Positions 9,501 through 18,050 of a stretch of DNA of 64,000 nucleotides are shown here, one piece after another. Origin of the DNA: VYFG01 sp965248685 (GTDB taxonomy: Bacteria; Pseudomonadota; Gammaproteobacteria; Arenicellales; Poriferihabitantaceae); assembly GCA_965248685.1 (NCBI GenBank), contig CBDFKC010000003.1, positions 682,001 through 746,000 of the forward strand. Reading direction: 5' to 3'. The position numbers were made by a program, and so were the translations under genes. The notes below the pieces were generated by a model that had not been told where the DNA came from, did no database searches, and was given only the letters and a program-made list of their open reading frames with translations. Numbering within the stretch: the stretch's first letter is position 1; every line of letters starts with the position of its first letter.

Positions 9501-11019
9501 TTAAACACATCAGGGTGTAAGCAATCTCACCGTAGACCGGAATAATGATAGACGCCTTTGGTGCAAGTGAAACTATCCCGGGAAGTTGTGAACTAAGAAA
9601 TGCAATATCCTCGACATTGAAAGCTGGTTGCTTTGGAGTTGATTCCAATACTTCAGGATTCTTGGTTAGCGTGGCTGGCCGATTTCGTCCCTTTGCCAAT
9701 GCCCAGGCTTCATAGGCCGGTATTCCGCGTAATAAGCCCGCACTGTTCTTGAACAGAAAATTCTTGATACGGATTCGGTGGGTAAGAGACAGCGGAAGCC
9801 GATTGAATATTTTTTTAGAAACCCTCCAGCCAAGCGGGACAATTCGTGAAACCAATATTCTCTTTACTCGTCTCAGAATTTTTCCGACAATACGAACTGG
9901 CAAGCTAAGTTTCCAAGAGACGGATTGAAGCAATTGGGTGACGTGGAGGTTGGCTGCATTTCGCTGTTGCTCAACGACATGTTTTTGTTGTTGCAGCCCA
10001 GCGACTTCGAGAAGCAAACTACTTTTCTCCTGCAGAAGAGTACCTCTTTGATTAGTCAGAATTTCGACTTCGGCGAGCCAGCCCGTTTTCTCGTCGAGTA
10101 AACTGACTCGTTCCCGATCCAAATCGACGCCCCATTGCTTGGTATTATCTAGCTCGCTTCGCAGATCGCCAATACCATTTACCAGAGATTTGTTTTCATC
10201 GTTTAAAGTCGCGCCCCAGTGTGCTATCGCAACGTGATTCTGAAATAAATCGTCATGGTCATCACTGTAAATTGATGGCTCCAGGACCGGCGGATTAACA
10301 TCGCTACAAATTGCGATAAGGTAAACCGGATCGGGCAGATTGACAATCGAAGAATCGATGGAATGATCGGGGTTTACCGTCCAGGATCGATAGGATTGTG
10401 CTAGTGACTTGTCCTCAGTGGGATAAATAAAGGAACCGGTGGCAAATCGCTGTCCGTAAAAGTCGATATTTTGAAACTGTGGTGTCAGTAAATCGTGAAA
10501 CTCAGTTTTAAATAACTCCTTGACATGAAATTCATTGTGATTGTTGGTGGATTTCGAATAGATCGCTTTGTCCGGTGTAGAAATTACCAATACACCATCG
10601 CTGCTTAGAACGCGTTTGAATTCCGCCAGCATTTCCTCCTGGCACAGGAGGTGTTCAATGGTTTCAAACGAAATAATGACGTCAATACTGCTATCTTCCA
10701 GTGGGATATCGTCAACGCTGGCCTGCTGAAATTTGACATTACTCAGGTGTCCATACTTATTACTTGCATGGGCAATTGAGTCAGCGTCCAGATCCATGCC
10801 AATAACACTGGTTGCTTGCGGTCCAAGGCAGGCGGCCCCGTAACCCTCTCCACAGGCAATATCCAAAACTCGTTTGTCCCGCACCAGGTCGCGACACATA
10901 GAGTAGCGATGCATATGCTCATATCGAATTTCTCCAGCTACGTCTGGAACGTATCGTTCCCCGGTCCATTCGAGAGAGTCTGGCTGTGGTTGACTAGAGT
11001 CAGGGTTTTCGTTTTTCAT
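6535..11019 (-). CDS. giant five-part methyltransferase-coiled coil-GT2-GT4-methyltransferase protein
   Basis: 1494 residues from ATG 11019, which overlaps the preceding stop as ATGA. Order: SAM methyltransferase, about 30-230 (VLDIACGEGYGAACLG; SFETIEHLL); heptad-rich coiled coil, about 275-370, ending in SWKLSLPVR, a motif common between methyltransferase and glycosyltransferase parts; GT2 glycosyltransferase, about 487-700 (ASIIIPVYGE, VVVDDDSPDNS, FLNNDTEV); GT4-like glycosyltransferase, about 752-1110 (RYGAGIKGKIGTTLSLGLP); second methyltransferase, about 1180-1460 (VVSIGSGNCDIELEIA, ANQSLHHIADL). All motifs look intact. It probably extends or caps the glycan and methylates it. By analogy with WbdD, the coiled coil could act as a spacer or ruler; that is inference. 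Cytosolic, possibly membrane-associated. Confidence 0.85.
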   Translation of the reverse strand: MKNENPDSSQPQPDSLEWTGERYVPDVAGEIRYEHMHRYSMCRDLVRDKRVLDIACGEGYGAACLGPQATSVIGMDLDADSIAHASNKYGHLSNVKFQQASVDDIPLEDSSIDVIISFETIEHLLCQEEMLAEFKRVLSSDGVLVISTPDKAIYSKSTNNHNEFHVKELFKTEFHDLLTPQFQNIDFYGQRFATGSFIYPTEDKSLAQSYRSWTVNPDHSIDSSIVNLPDPVYLIAICSDVNPPVLEPSIYSDDHDDLFQNHVAIAHWGATLNDENKSLVNGIGDLRSELDNTKQWGVDLDRERVSLLDEKTGWLAEVEILTNQRGTLLQEKSSLLLEVAGLQQQKHVVEQQRNAANLHVTQLLQSVSWKLSLPVRIVGKILRRVKRILVSRIVPLGWRVSKKIFNRLPLSLTHRIRIKNFLFKNSAGLLRGIPAYEAWALAKGRNRPATLTKNPEVLESTPKQPAFNVEDIAFLSSQLPGIVSLAPKASIIIPVYGEIAYTLMCLKSITTTRQLISFEIVVVDDDSPDNSKEVLNQIDGISLIPNEKNQGFIRSCNAGAEHAIGEYLVFLNNDTEVTDGWLDELIYTLESIHDAGLVGSKLVYPDGKLQEAGGIIWNDGSAWNYGRMSDPGLPEYNYLREVDYCSGASVALSNQLFSQLGGFDEHYLPAYGEDSDLAFKVRQAGKKVYYQPMSTVIHYEGVSSGTDVSSGVKSYQLENAVKLFERWKTEISTHPEPGHKPEHSKDRGIQSRILVLDHCTPTPDRDAGSITVLNILRLLLAQNYHVTFIAEDNYLYMPGYTTDLQKLGVEVLYAPYLASLPEYLKQSGSNFAAVMLFRPLVAERHLSNIKRYCANAKIIYHASDLHFLRKSREAELENSTKKRSEVNALLAQELDFFRNSDVVIVHSTVEAEMLESEYSVKNVHTFPWAIDVIGTNTEISDRNHICFVGGYQHPPNVDAAIYFIQEVFPKLKQRLPDVCFYAVGSSPTEELKQLQSEDIIVTDFVADISGFLNGIRVAVAPLRYGAGIKGKIGTTLSLGLPCVATEIAAEGMSLEHNSNILIADEPDDIVDEIVRLYTDEDLWNQLSTNGIEFAKKSFGFTRGLKIISEVLSSVDLTHLTGSPSADIVRKLPGSTFSHSSAENTAATTLEIEPEVPVESADPSDDEIYQQRRANEIEFFQNYDVVHDLPEIFHYWSHNYLGPKFSGLGIRGIYEFFADAIAASVAELGPAEQCKVVSIGSGNCDIELEIAKVLRGMNIERYVFECIDIVPDMLERGRQLTEQEGFIDNFSFTCADANSWQPARNSVNIVMANQSLHHIADLEILFDTIAIAIGNSGKFVTSDVIGRNGHMRWPEAMHYIDELWKEMPERYKCNLLLQRIEPEYENWDCSVEGFEGIRAQDILPLLLERFQFDLFLGYGNLVDIFVDRAFGHNFKMDKPEDIAFIDKVASLDEQLIEAGTLKPTHMMAIMSLNPEECRYYKNISPAFSVRDPKLP

Positions 11020-11708
11020 GTTTTGGTCGCGACGATTGCCAGTCCGGCAGGATATTCCAGGGAATGGACGGTACAAGTGCTAAACCCCGCTTTGATTGGG
11101 TATTGCCATATATCGGCGCCGAATTCGGTGTGCACCAGCAAATCCTGTTCGCTGGTTCCCGGTGCCCCGTGAAAACTATCGGGCATCCCGCTACGGGACC
11201 GGGTCAAGCGTTCCATCAAAAATGGTACGGTAAATATACAATGTCCACCCGGTTTTAGTATTCTGTGGCATTCCGACAATCCAGCCAGTGGGTCGGGAAT
11301 GTGCTCCAATGTATCCGAGTGGATAACCAGATCGTATTCCGATGAGGTAATTGCTAAATCGCACAGATCATATTCCGGGTAGCACAACAGGCGATGTCCC
11401 GGAACCTCCTGCAAGGTAGCGGTTAGACCTCCTGCGGGATTGATCTCGGCTATTCGAAGAGTCGCTAGCGGGCCAGCGCCGGTGGCTTTGTTGAGGCAGC
11501 AATTGAGATTGTATGTCTTCAATATTGCGTCTGCCAATGCGATCGCCCGCATATTATTTTGGCAACTGACGCACTGGAATCCCTGTTGCCGATTAATATA
11601 TTCTAATTGGGGTTTGCTCAACTCCCATTCCTGTTGCAAATCCTGCCAAATAACAGATCGGGAAACAAACTGTGTTTGCGCACACACCGGACATATTTCA
11701 ACTGACAT
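11016..11708 (-). CDS. zinc-finger SAM-dependent methyltransferase
   Basis: 230 residues. The N-terminus has CPVCAQTQF and FQCVSCQNN, two CxxC pairs that should bind zinc. The methyltransferase part has IAEINPAGGLT near motif I, LVIHSDTLEHIPDPLAGLSE (motif IV) and CHRILKPGGHCIFTVPF (motif V). Its stop overlaps the start of the giant methyltransferase/glycosyltransferase gene by ATGA, so the two are translationally coupled and probably act on the same glycan. Starts with ATG at 11708, 57 bp after the end of the sulfotransferase gene upstream on the same strand. Confidence 0.75.
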   Translation of the reverse strand: MSVEICPVCAQTQFVSRSVIWQDLQQEWELSKPQLEYINRQQGFQCVSCQNNMRAIALADAILKTYNLNCCLNKATGAGPLATLRIAEINPAGGLTATLQEVPGHRLLCYPEYDLCDLAITSSEYDLVIHSDTLEHIPDPLAGLSECHRILKPGGHCIFTVPFLMERLTRSRSGMPDSFHGAPGTSEQDLLVHTEFGADIWQYPIKAGFSTCTVHSLEYPAGLAIVATKT

Positions 11709-11765
11709 TCATCTATTTCCAATCGATGCTGGTGTCAGCGGTTTGGATAAAATTTCCCATTGCGA

Positions 11766-12416
11766 TCAGCTGACCACGTGTTCCTGATAAAACGCGATAT
11801 CCTCCGCCAGAATATCTGACAACGCGGCATGGGTATTAGCATCAATATTGCGGTCGAATTTCATACCCCAGTCTTCAGTGTCGTTCGCGTGCAAGTCAGT
11901 TTCAAAAGCGACACCTAGCATTTCTCCCAATGTCTGCAAGTCCCTGGTCCGATTCTCATGGGATCCGACAAAGTTCATACTCCCCATATCCCAACCACCG
12001 AAATAGGTTTTGGTATAGAGATACCGAAATGTCTCAATTTTTGCAAATTCGAGCAAATTCACCGGGTTTCGCTTGAATTTTAGGTGCAAGGAATGGGGTT
12101 GGGGTGGTATCGATAGCCAATAATTGTAGATCGAGACAATATTACTTACTGGATGGCGCAAAATGGTAGTCCAGAATACATCTGCAAGCCTGGCATATTT
12201 GAGGGGGTGGAAATGGCCATGGACAACCTGAACCTTCCTGGGCAGTGCATCGGGTCGAGTTTCCATCCAATCGGGGAAATTTGCGTATTGACGGCTCTCC
12301 GGGTCACTTGGATCATCAACACAATCACTATACACAGCATCAATACCAAACGCCTTTTCCAGGGTCTTGCGGGTTGATGTGCCCCCGGCCTTGGGGGTGT
12401 GGATGGAGACTATCAT
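11766..12416 (-). CDS. sulfotransferase family 2 protein
   Basis: 216 residues. IHTPKAGGTSTRKTLEKAFG at the very N-terminus is the 5'-phosphosulfate loop of Sulfotransfer_2 enzymes (chondroitin/heparan 2-O type), HGHF at about 67 is the typical catalytic-region histidine motif, and TILRHPVSNIVSIYNYW at about 85-100 is the 3'-phosphate-binding R-P....S motif. It should move sulfate from PAPS to a sugar hydroxyl. Most promoter-proximal gene of the minus-strand run 3708-12416. A second, unrelated sulfotransferase lies at 2267, so sulfation of this surface polymer looks likely. Confidence 0.78.
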   Translation of the reverse strand: MIVSIHTPKAGGTSTRKTLEKAFGIDAVYSDCVDDPSDPESRQYANFPDWMETRPDALPRKVQVVHGHFHPLKYARLADVFWTTILRHPVSNIVSIYNYWLSIPPQPHSLHLKFKRNPVNLLEFAKIETFRYLYTKTYFGGWDMGSMNFVGSHENRTRDLQTLGEMLGVAFETDLHANDTEDWGMKFDRNIDANTHAALSDILAEDIAFYQEHVVS

Positions 12417-12775
12417 TTTATGGATCGGATTGTACTAAACGAATATTCCAAGGGACATGTCAGTGGCTCGACTTGACATATAGCCCGGTAAGGCGCAACG
12501 TCAGCCGAGAAACGCTGATTTTTATAAGGATTTTTACGAAAATTGCGGCGCGTATTATACCTAACACCAGTACTTTACAGCCATAGCAAATTGGGGGAAT
12601 TACACTCTTCTCCCTGTTCTAATCTAGTGTAGTGAATTTGCTTAGAATAAACCCAATCGCGTATCATCAACGGCTTCCATTTTATTGCCAGACCACCCGT
12701 TAATTTCCAGGATAAGGGTGGAAATCTGGGCCTCGAAACCGCTACTGGCAGATCAATCAAACTCCATCGCAAAGG
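12417..12775. other. 359-bp divergent intergenic region
   Basis: Spacer between the sulfotransferase gene (minus) and a GT4 gene (plus). On the minus strand a perfect TATAAT lies at 12554-12559, about 140 bp before the sulfotransferase ATG, with only a weak -35. No terminator, tRNA or repeat was seen. A short minus-strand open frame overlapping the start of the GT4 gene has no recognisable features. Confidence 0.4.
12554..12559 (-). promoter_or_regulatory. candidate -10 box for the minus-strand methyltransferase/sulfotransferase run
   Basis: TATAAT on the minus strand in the divergent spacer. The -35 region is poor (GGCTGT at 17-bp spacing), so this is a tentative promoter for the gene run starting at 12416. 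Confidence 0.25.
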
Positions 12776-13867
12776 GTGAATATTCTTAACGTTCTGCATA
12801 TTTGCAAAGTCTATCTCCCGGTGAAAGGTGGTGTTCAGATTGTGGTCAAAAGGATCTGTGATCAGCTTTCTGATAGGTTTTCATTTACCGTGGTGAGTTG
12901 TGCCGATGACCCGGATTTGGTGGAACCAGCAGATCGGGTTCAACACGTCGTGGCAAAATCCCATGGTGAAATTCTTTCGTTACCCATGGCGCCCACCGCA
13001 GCGAAGAAAATATTGAGCCAAATCAAGGTTGCTGATGTTGTTTGCATTCATTATCCATTTCCAATCGCCGATTTTTCCCTGCTGTTCGCTAGTTTGCGTG
13101 GTAAAAAATTGATTGTTTACTGGCATTCAGAAATTGTCGATCAACGTCTCGGAAAGATAATTGTCTGGCCACTGACCTGGAATATGTTACGAAGAGCAGA
13201 TGCAGTTGTAGTCGCCTCGCCAAACTTGATTGAAAACTCAGGGTTGCTACAGAAATTCAGAGATAAATGCCGGGTAATTCCGTTTGGCTACCGGCCACCA
13301 GATTCTCACCCGAGCCTGCCGGTTGAAGATCGGGGTTACTACCTTTGCGTTGGCCGTCATGTCTCCTACAAAGGTATCGGAGTACTGATCCGGGCATGGA
13401 GCCACTGCACCCCGAAACTAAAGATAATTGGGATCGGTCCGTTGCTTGACGAGCATCGTGCTCTCACCGAAGATCTCAAGATCGATGACAAACTGGAGTT
13501 CATCGAAAAAGTTGACGATGGTGGGTTAAGCCAGCTAATCAGTGGATGCCGGGCTTTGATTCTACCGTCAGTCACCCCCAATGAGGCTTTTGGTCTGGTC
13601 CAGATTGAAGCTATGGCCCATGGTAAACCTGTGATTAATACCAATCTGCCCTCTGGAGTGCCTTGGGTTGCCCGGCACGAACGGGAGGGATTGACGGTGG
13701 AGCCGGGAGATTCAAAAGAGCTGGCCGATGCAATCAACCGGCTTGAGCAAGACCCCCGTCTGAGAGAGTCTCTGGCCCAGGGAGCCCTGGAACGCTGGAA
13801 AACTGTATTTGATACCGAGGTATTCAAACGTAATACTGCAGCCCTATACGCGGATGCAGAGTTCTAG
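12776..13867 (+). CDS. GT4 family glycosyltransferase
   Basis: 363 residues, GT-B fold. N-terminal KGGVQIVVKRICDQL is the G-G loop that faces the acceptor; HVSYKGIGVLIRAW starts the C-terminal domain; NEAFGLVQIEAMAHGKPVI is the E-x7-E region that contacts the nucleotide sugar; GLTVEPGD follows. GTG start at 12776 with AAAGG just upstream; a stop 60 bp upstream excludes a much longer form. First of a run of plus-strand genes to 23468 with overlapping or closely spaced ends. Retaining glycosyl transfer in polysaccharide assembly; donor sugar unknown. Confidence 0.88.
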   Translation: MNILNVLHICKVYLPVKGGVQIVVKRICDQLSDRFSFTVVSCADDPDLVEPADRVQHVVAKSHGEILSLPMAPTAAKKILSQIKVADVVCIHYPFPIADFSLLFASLRGKKLIVYWHSEIVDQRLGKIIVWPLTWNMLRRADAVVVASPNLIENSGLLQKFRDKCRVIPFGYRPPDSHPSLPVEDRGYYLCVGRHVSYKGIGVLIRAWSHCTPKLKIIGIGPLLDEHRALTEDLKIDDKLEFIEKVDDGGLSQLISGCRALILPSVTPNEAFGLVQIEAMAHGKPVINTNLPSGVPWVARHEREGLTVEPGDSKELADAINRLEQDPRLRESLAQGALERWKTVFDTEVFKRNTAALYADAEF

Positions 13868-13877
13868 GAAAAATTTG

Positions 13878-14828
13878 GTGTCAACGGACTTAGACTTTTC
13901 ACTCTTGGGAATAACCACGGTTCAATGGAATCGATCTGATCTCACCACGGCGTTGATCAGTGATCTGGACGACTGCCCAGGACTGGAATTGGTTATCTGT
14001 GACAATGGATCCAGTCAGCAACAGTGGGATCAGTTACGTCAGTACATTGTCCAGGGCAATCGACCCCTGAACATTGGTTTGGTACGCAACGACGTCAACT
14101 CCGGATTTGCCAGTGGAATGAATCTTGCTATCAGGGAATTGATGAAGAAGGAAGTTAAATGGCTTTGGCTGCTGAACAATGACATAAGGATATCCAAACA
14201 CGCATTAAAGTCCCTGGTCAGTATTATCAAAGAATTACAGCCCGGCATGTATGGCACTATGATTGAGTCTGAAAGTACTGGTCTCAGTGAATTTGGCGGC
14301 ATGAAATTTAATACGATCACCACCCGATACCGCACCATTTCCAGTAGCGAAGCAGCGCAAATGAATACCCCTGGAGGCGAATACTATATAAACGGTGCCT
14401 CCATGCTGATTCATCGACAGGTCATTGATCGGATTGGTTATCTGGACCAAGACTACTTTCTTTATTTCGAGGAATTGGATTATGCCCACCGCTTACATAA
14501 GGACGGATATCAACAGAGTGTGCTGGAGAAAATTGAGGTAACCCACGGTGGGGCGGGAAGTTCGACTGGCAACTTCGAACTAGAGGTGATGAAAGTCTAC
14601 AACGAAACGTTTAGCATGCTGCGCTATTATTGGCAGCATCTGAAGTTAATGTTGCCCTGGTTGCTACTTATCAGGATGCCGACAAGAATATTGCTGTTGT
14701 TATTTTCGCCCAGGTATCGCCTGGCTCCGGCGGTTATTAGCGGTATTTCGGATTTTTTCCATGGTGGGAATCGGTATAGTAATCCACCACGGGTAGCCAG
14801 TCAGGAATGGTTTAACCGTGACTGCTAA
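13878..14828 (+). CDS. GT2 family glycosyltransferase
   Basis: 316 residues from GTG 13878, which has AGGA eight bases upstream; an ATG at 13854 overlapping the previous gene by 14 bp is the alternative. GT-A fold: LLGITTVQWNR at the start, ELVICDNGSSQQQW, then LWLLNNDIRI with the D-x-D-like metal site, INGASMLIHRQVIDRIGYLD and FLYFEELDYAHRLHKDGY, the acceptor-side pattern of rhamnosyltransferase-like GT2 enzymes. The C-terminus has a hydrophobic stretch (LMLPWLLLIRMPTRILLLLF) that may attach it to the membrane. Overlaps the next gene's GTG by 11 bp. Confidence 0.85.
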   Translation: MSTDLDFSLLGITTVQWNRSDLTTALISDLDDCPGLELVICDNGSSQQQWDQLRQYIVQGNRPLNIGLVRNDVNSGFASGMNLAIRELMKKEVKWLWLLNNDIRISKHALKSLVSIIKELQPGMYGTMIESESTGLSEFGGMKFNTITTRYRTISSSEAAQMNTPGGEYYINGASMLIHRQVIDRIGYLDQDYFLYFEELDYAHRLHKDGYQQSVLEKIEVTHGGAGSSTGNFELEVMKVYNETFSMLRYYWQHLKLMLPWLLLIRMPTRILLLLFSPRYRLAPAVISGISDFFHGGNRYSNPPRVASQEWFNRDC

Positions 14829-15900
14829 GTCCAGAACTGTTGTCGCAATCGACGGGCGCCCGTTATCTCGGCCGAAAAGTGGTATTCGGCGTTATCTTGA
14901 ATGCCTGTTGCCAACACTCGTGGCGGATGCCCGGATTCACTGGATTATATACACCGACAATCCTTTGCTCGCCGAGTTGACTGGGTTCAGCCTGCCAGAA
15001 GTACGTCGACCGGATCGTCCTGGGCTGGGAAGGTTTGCCTGGGGAGTTTGGGTCGCTCGCCAAATTGCCAAAGACCGCCCAGAAATATACTGGTCTCCGC
15101 GCCACCACCTGCCACTGTGGGTGCCGGGTAACTTGAGAACTGTAGTTACCATTCATGATCTGGTTTGGAAATCTCATCCCGAAACCATGCCCTGGCACAG
15201 ATGGTTGTCAGAACGTGTTCGCATGCCACTGGCTATTTCCCGCTGCCACAAAATGATTGCGGTAAGTCATGCAACAGCTAGTGAAATCAAATCGAACTTC
15301 TCTGCGCATTGTCGCAAAGTGACCGTTATTCCCCATGGTGTCGGCCCGTTTCCCCCGGCTGAGCCGGTAACCGGTGTGGAATTGGATCCAGCGAGTTACC
15401 TGCTCGTAGTTGGGACCATAGAGCCGCGTAAAAACTATCCAGCGTTACTTCGCGGATTCGACCAGTATGTTCACAATGGTGGCGAAAAAAAACTGGTTAT
15501 CGTCGGCTCCGCAGGTTGGAAACAGCAAAATTTTAACCACCAACTCAATGGTTTACAGTACAGGAATCGGGTCGAAGTTGTTACCAACCTGAGTGACGCT
15601 CAGCTGGCCTGGCTGTATCAAAATGCAAGCGGTTTTGTCATGCTATCTCTAGCCGAAGGCTTTGGCCTGCCGATTCTTGAAGCAACCAGCTTTGGATTAA
15701 ACATGTTGCTTTCAGATATACCGGTGTTCAGAGAGGTTGGTCCGCCCTGGGCGCACTTTTGCAATGCGGCCTCTATACAGGAAATTTGTACAGGGCTTGA
15801 ACAGCTGGAGCAGTTGGGGAGTCCTCAATCCAAGCAAAACGATCTCAGAAACTGGCAAACCGTTGCCGAAGAAACCATGGAAACTCTATTAACATCGTGA
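14818..15900 (+). CDS. GT4 family glycosyltransferase
   Basis: 360 residues, GT-B fold. DGRPLSRPKSGIRRYLECL opens the N-terminal domain; TIHDLVW and KMIAVSHATASEI are typical of mannosyl/rhamnosyl GT4 enzymes; VVGTIEPRKNYPALLRGF begins the C-terminal domain; LAEGFGLPILEATSFG is the E-x7-E site. GTG start overlaps the previous gene; its stop is overlapped by the next gene (GTGA), so translation is coupled. Sugar specificity not predictable. Confidence 0.87.
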   Translation: MTAKSRTVVAIDGRPLSRPKSGIRRYLECLLPTLVADARIHWIIYTDNPLLAELTGFSLPEVRRPDRPGLGRFAWGVWVARQIAKDRPEIYWSPRHHLPLWVPGNLRTVVTIHDLVWKSHPETMPWHRWLSERVRMPLAISRCHKMIAVSHATASEIKSNFSAHCRKVTVIPHGVGPFPPAEPVTGVELDPASYLLVVGTIEPRKNYPALLRGFDQYVHNGGEKKLVIVGSAGWKQQNFNHQLNGLQYRNRVEVVTNLSDAQLAWLYQNASGFVMLSLAEGFGLPILEATSFGLNMLLSDIPVFREVGPPWAHFCNAASIQEICTGLEQLEQLGSPQSKQNDLRNWQTVAEETMETLLTS

Positions 15901-16805
15901 ATAAACGTTTTTCTGACCTGCAATTCGATTGTTCAATCGCGTCGCCTAAAGAGGTTGCATCGTGTTTTCGACAGTCTGAAGTCATCGTGCTGGAAAACGC
16001 ATTTAACCTTCCTGCTTTGCGGGAGGTGGGCGATACTTGCCAGCATTATTTTAAAATCCTTGAATCCCTTTCTGATCGTTCTGACCTGGAGCAAGACTAT
16101 ATCGAAAAGGGAGCGGTGAATGCCCATCAGGTGGGAGAAAAACTATTTTCCAAGGTGGACTACCTGCAAAAGAAAATCTGTTATTTGATGCATGATCAGC
16201 CGGTGGTTCCGTTTTTACAGGAAATACTTGAAACCGAACGCCCAGCACTGCTCTCCCAGATAATCGGGATTCGACGAAAAGACCCGGGGAATTTCCAGTC
16301 ATTACTGCCATACCATCAAGATGATTCAATATTCCAACGCATCTTCCAGGATCGCGTGTTGGATCAGGAGAAAAAAACCATTACAGGCTTTGTTCCATTT
16401 TGTGATGTCGGTACCCACCGGCCGTCGATAGATCTGATCGCCAGGAAATTCGATCGTATTCTGACAATTGACCCATCAGTCGGCCGAGAGATCTACCGTG
16501 AGCTCCATCTGGATGAGCGTGAGCTCGGGGAAAATTGCGCCGAGTATCTGTGGTCACCGGTATTTCGAGAAGGGGGATTAGCGCTATTTACCGGGAAAAT
16601 ACCCCATCGAAGCCAGCATTCAAACCTGAATACCAAACCACGATATTCCATGGACATTCGATTTACTGATGGCGTAACACCACCAAAGCGATATCATAAT
16701 CAGTGGATATTCGATATTGTCGCAGCCGATTTCGTGCATCACAGCGATATCAAAAAAACGTTTCTTTCGTTCAAGCCTTATCCTGCCGAATCCCCTATAT
16801 TGTAA
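15897..16805 (+). CDS. phytanoyl-CoA dioxygenase-like Fe(II)/2-oxoglutarate oxygenase
   Basis: 302 residues. The iron triad can be placed at H140 and D142 (LLPYHQDDSIF) and H237 (GKIPHRSQH), with R249 (KPRYSMDIRF) in the position that binds 2-oxoglutarate. This is the PhyH-type pattern on a double-stranded beta-helix. It would hydroxylate or otherwise oxidise a small molecule or a sugar substituent; location among glycan genes suggests a sugar or a linked acyl/amino acid group. GTG start overlaps the preceding glycosyltransferase stop (GTGA). No direct evidence for the substrate. Confidence 0.65.
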   Translation: MNKRFSDLQFDCSIASPKEVASCFRQSEVIVLENAFNLPALREVGDTCQHYFKILESLSDRSDLEQDYIEKGAVNAHQVGEKLFSKVDYLQKKICYLMHDQPVVPFLQEILETERPALLSQIIGIRRKDPGNFQSLLPYHQDDSIFQRIFQDRVLDQEKKTITGFVPFCDVGTHRPSIDLIARKFDRILTIDPSVGREIYRELHLDERELGENCAEYLWSPVFREGGLALFTGKIPHRSQHSNLNTKPRYSMDIRFTDGVTPPKRYHNQWIFDIVAADFVHHSDIKKTFLSFKPYPAESPIL

Positions 16806-17012
16806 ATATCGCGGTATATGATTGATTAGACCTAGTGAACGGCAAATATTTGGTAGAATCTCCGGTCGAGAATCACTCCAAATCCACTCCCGGCTAGCTT
16901 GAGCAAGTGAATACTGAGTCGGCAACAACTTTAACCAGGCCACCAAACTGATCGATTTGATTGTGAGTAATAGTGCTCTGTTCGATCTCCGCCCCCTGTT
17001 AGGGATACTAAA

Positions 17013-18050
17013 TTGAAATTATTAATTACTACCCGGAACCGGCCGGACTCACTGTCCAGAGTCCTTAGCTTTCTAGAAAATTTTTATCCGGGAACCAGTG
17101 TAATTGTTGCTGACGGCAGTCTGGAAGAATATAAAACTTCGGTTGCAGTTTGTACTGAGAAATATCGTGGTATTAATGTGGAATTCAAATCCTACGATTA
17201 TTCGGTTTCAATATTTGATCGCATCCTCGACGTTCTCGAAAATGAGAGTGAAGAATATATCGCAATGGGTGCGGACGACGACTTTCCAATGATCGACGTG
17301 CTACAACGAGGAGAAATTTTTCTGCGCGACAATCCAGACTACGGCGTGGCGATCGGCACGTTATTATTGTTTGATATGGATGCAGAAGGCAAGATGACTG
17401 CCAATATCAGTCCAGTACGGCCAATCACTCATGATCTCGCCGACTGGCGCGTAAGGCAATTTGCCGCCTGGACATTTCCGCTGTCTTATTCCCTTTGTCG
17501 GAAGGATGTTTTGATCAATCGTTATCAATCTACCCAGGATTGTGATATCGGTGAAATGTACGACCTCGTTGGTGGACTATATGATTGCATGATGGGAAAA
17601 GTTTATGGGATTCCAGGGGTCAGCCTGGTACTGACCCGAAATTCCAATCACAGTTATTTACGGGTCGGGTCAAACCTGGATTTCCTGGAAAATGGCCCCA
17701 AGATCGTCTCGATGGTGCATAAATTTAAGCTGCGCATTATGCAGTGCAGTAGCCTCGATAACGATACCGCACTGCGTCTGGCGACAAACTTGTATACGCG
17801 TCGGGTTGGAACCTATTTAAGCGGAATTCCGACCCATCACCAACAACAGTTTATCGACTTAAATTTGCACAAACTGGAGATCATTCGAAGCCAGTATGCT
17901 AACTTTGAGAACTTGTTTAAAGCAGGTACCGAACAACACGAACGACATCGAGAACGACTCGCCTTTGTCTCCAATGCACTACGCGAAAACTCATACACTA
18001 ATGAGAATTCGAATGTGCCGCTTCAGGAAAATCAAAAGTCAGCGCCATGA
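17013..18050 (+). CDS. GT2-like glycosyltransferase
   Basis: 345 residues. LLITTRNRPDSLSRVLSFL is the GT-A N-terminus, VIVADGS follows strand 4, and YIAMGADDDFPM (residues 83-93) is the metal-binding D-rich motif. The first 230 residues match a GT2-like catalytic domain of the group found with sugar-modifying enzymes; the C-terminal about 100 residues are charged and helical. TTG start at 17013 is supported by AGGGA seven bases upstream and by the lack of other starts. A 207-bp gap separates it from the dioxygenase gene. Its stop overlaps the next small gene (ATGA). Confidence 0.75.
   Translation: MKLLITTRNRPDSLSRVLSFLENFYPGTSVIVADGSLEEYKTSVAVCTEKYRGINVEFKSYDYSVSIFDRILDVLENESEEYIAMGADDDFPMIDVLQRGEIFLRDNPDYGVAIGTLLLFDMDAEGKMTANISPVRPITHDLADWRVRQFAAWTFPLSYSLCRKDVLINRYQSTQDCDIGEMYDLVGGLYDCMMGKVYGIPGVSLVLTRNSNHSYLRVGSNLDFLENGPKIVSMVHKFKLRIMQCSSLDNDTALRLATNLYTRRVGTYLSGIPTHHQQQFIDLNLHKLEIIRSQYANFENLFKAGTEQHERHRERLAFVSNALRENSYTNENSNVPLQENQKSAP

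Noticed and set aside
12575..12799. 74-residue minus-strand open frame in the spacer before the GT4 gene
   Set aside because: Overlaps the GT4 start, has no recognised motif and would read against the flanking genes; kept only as spacer.
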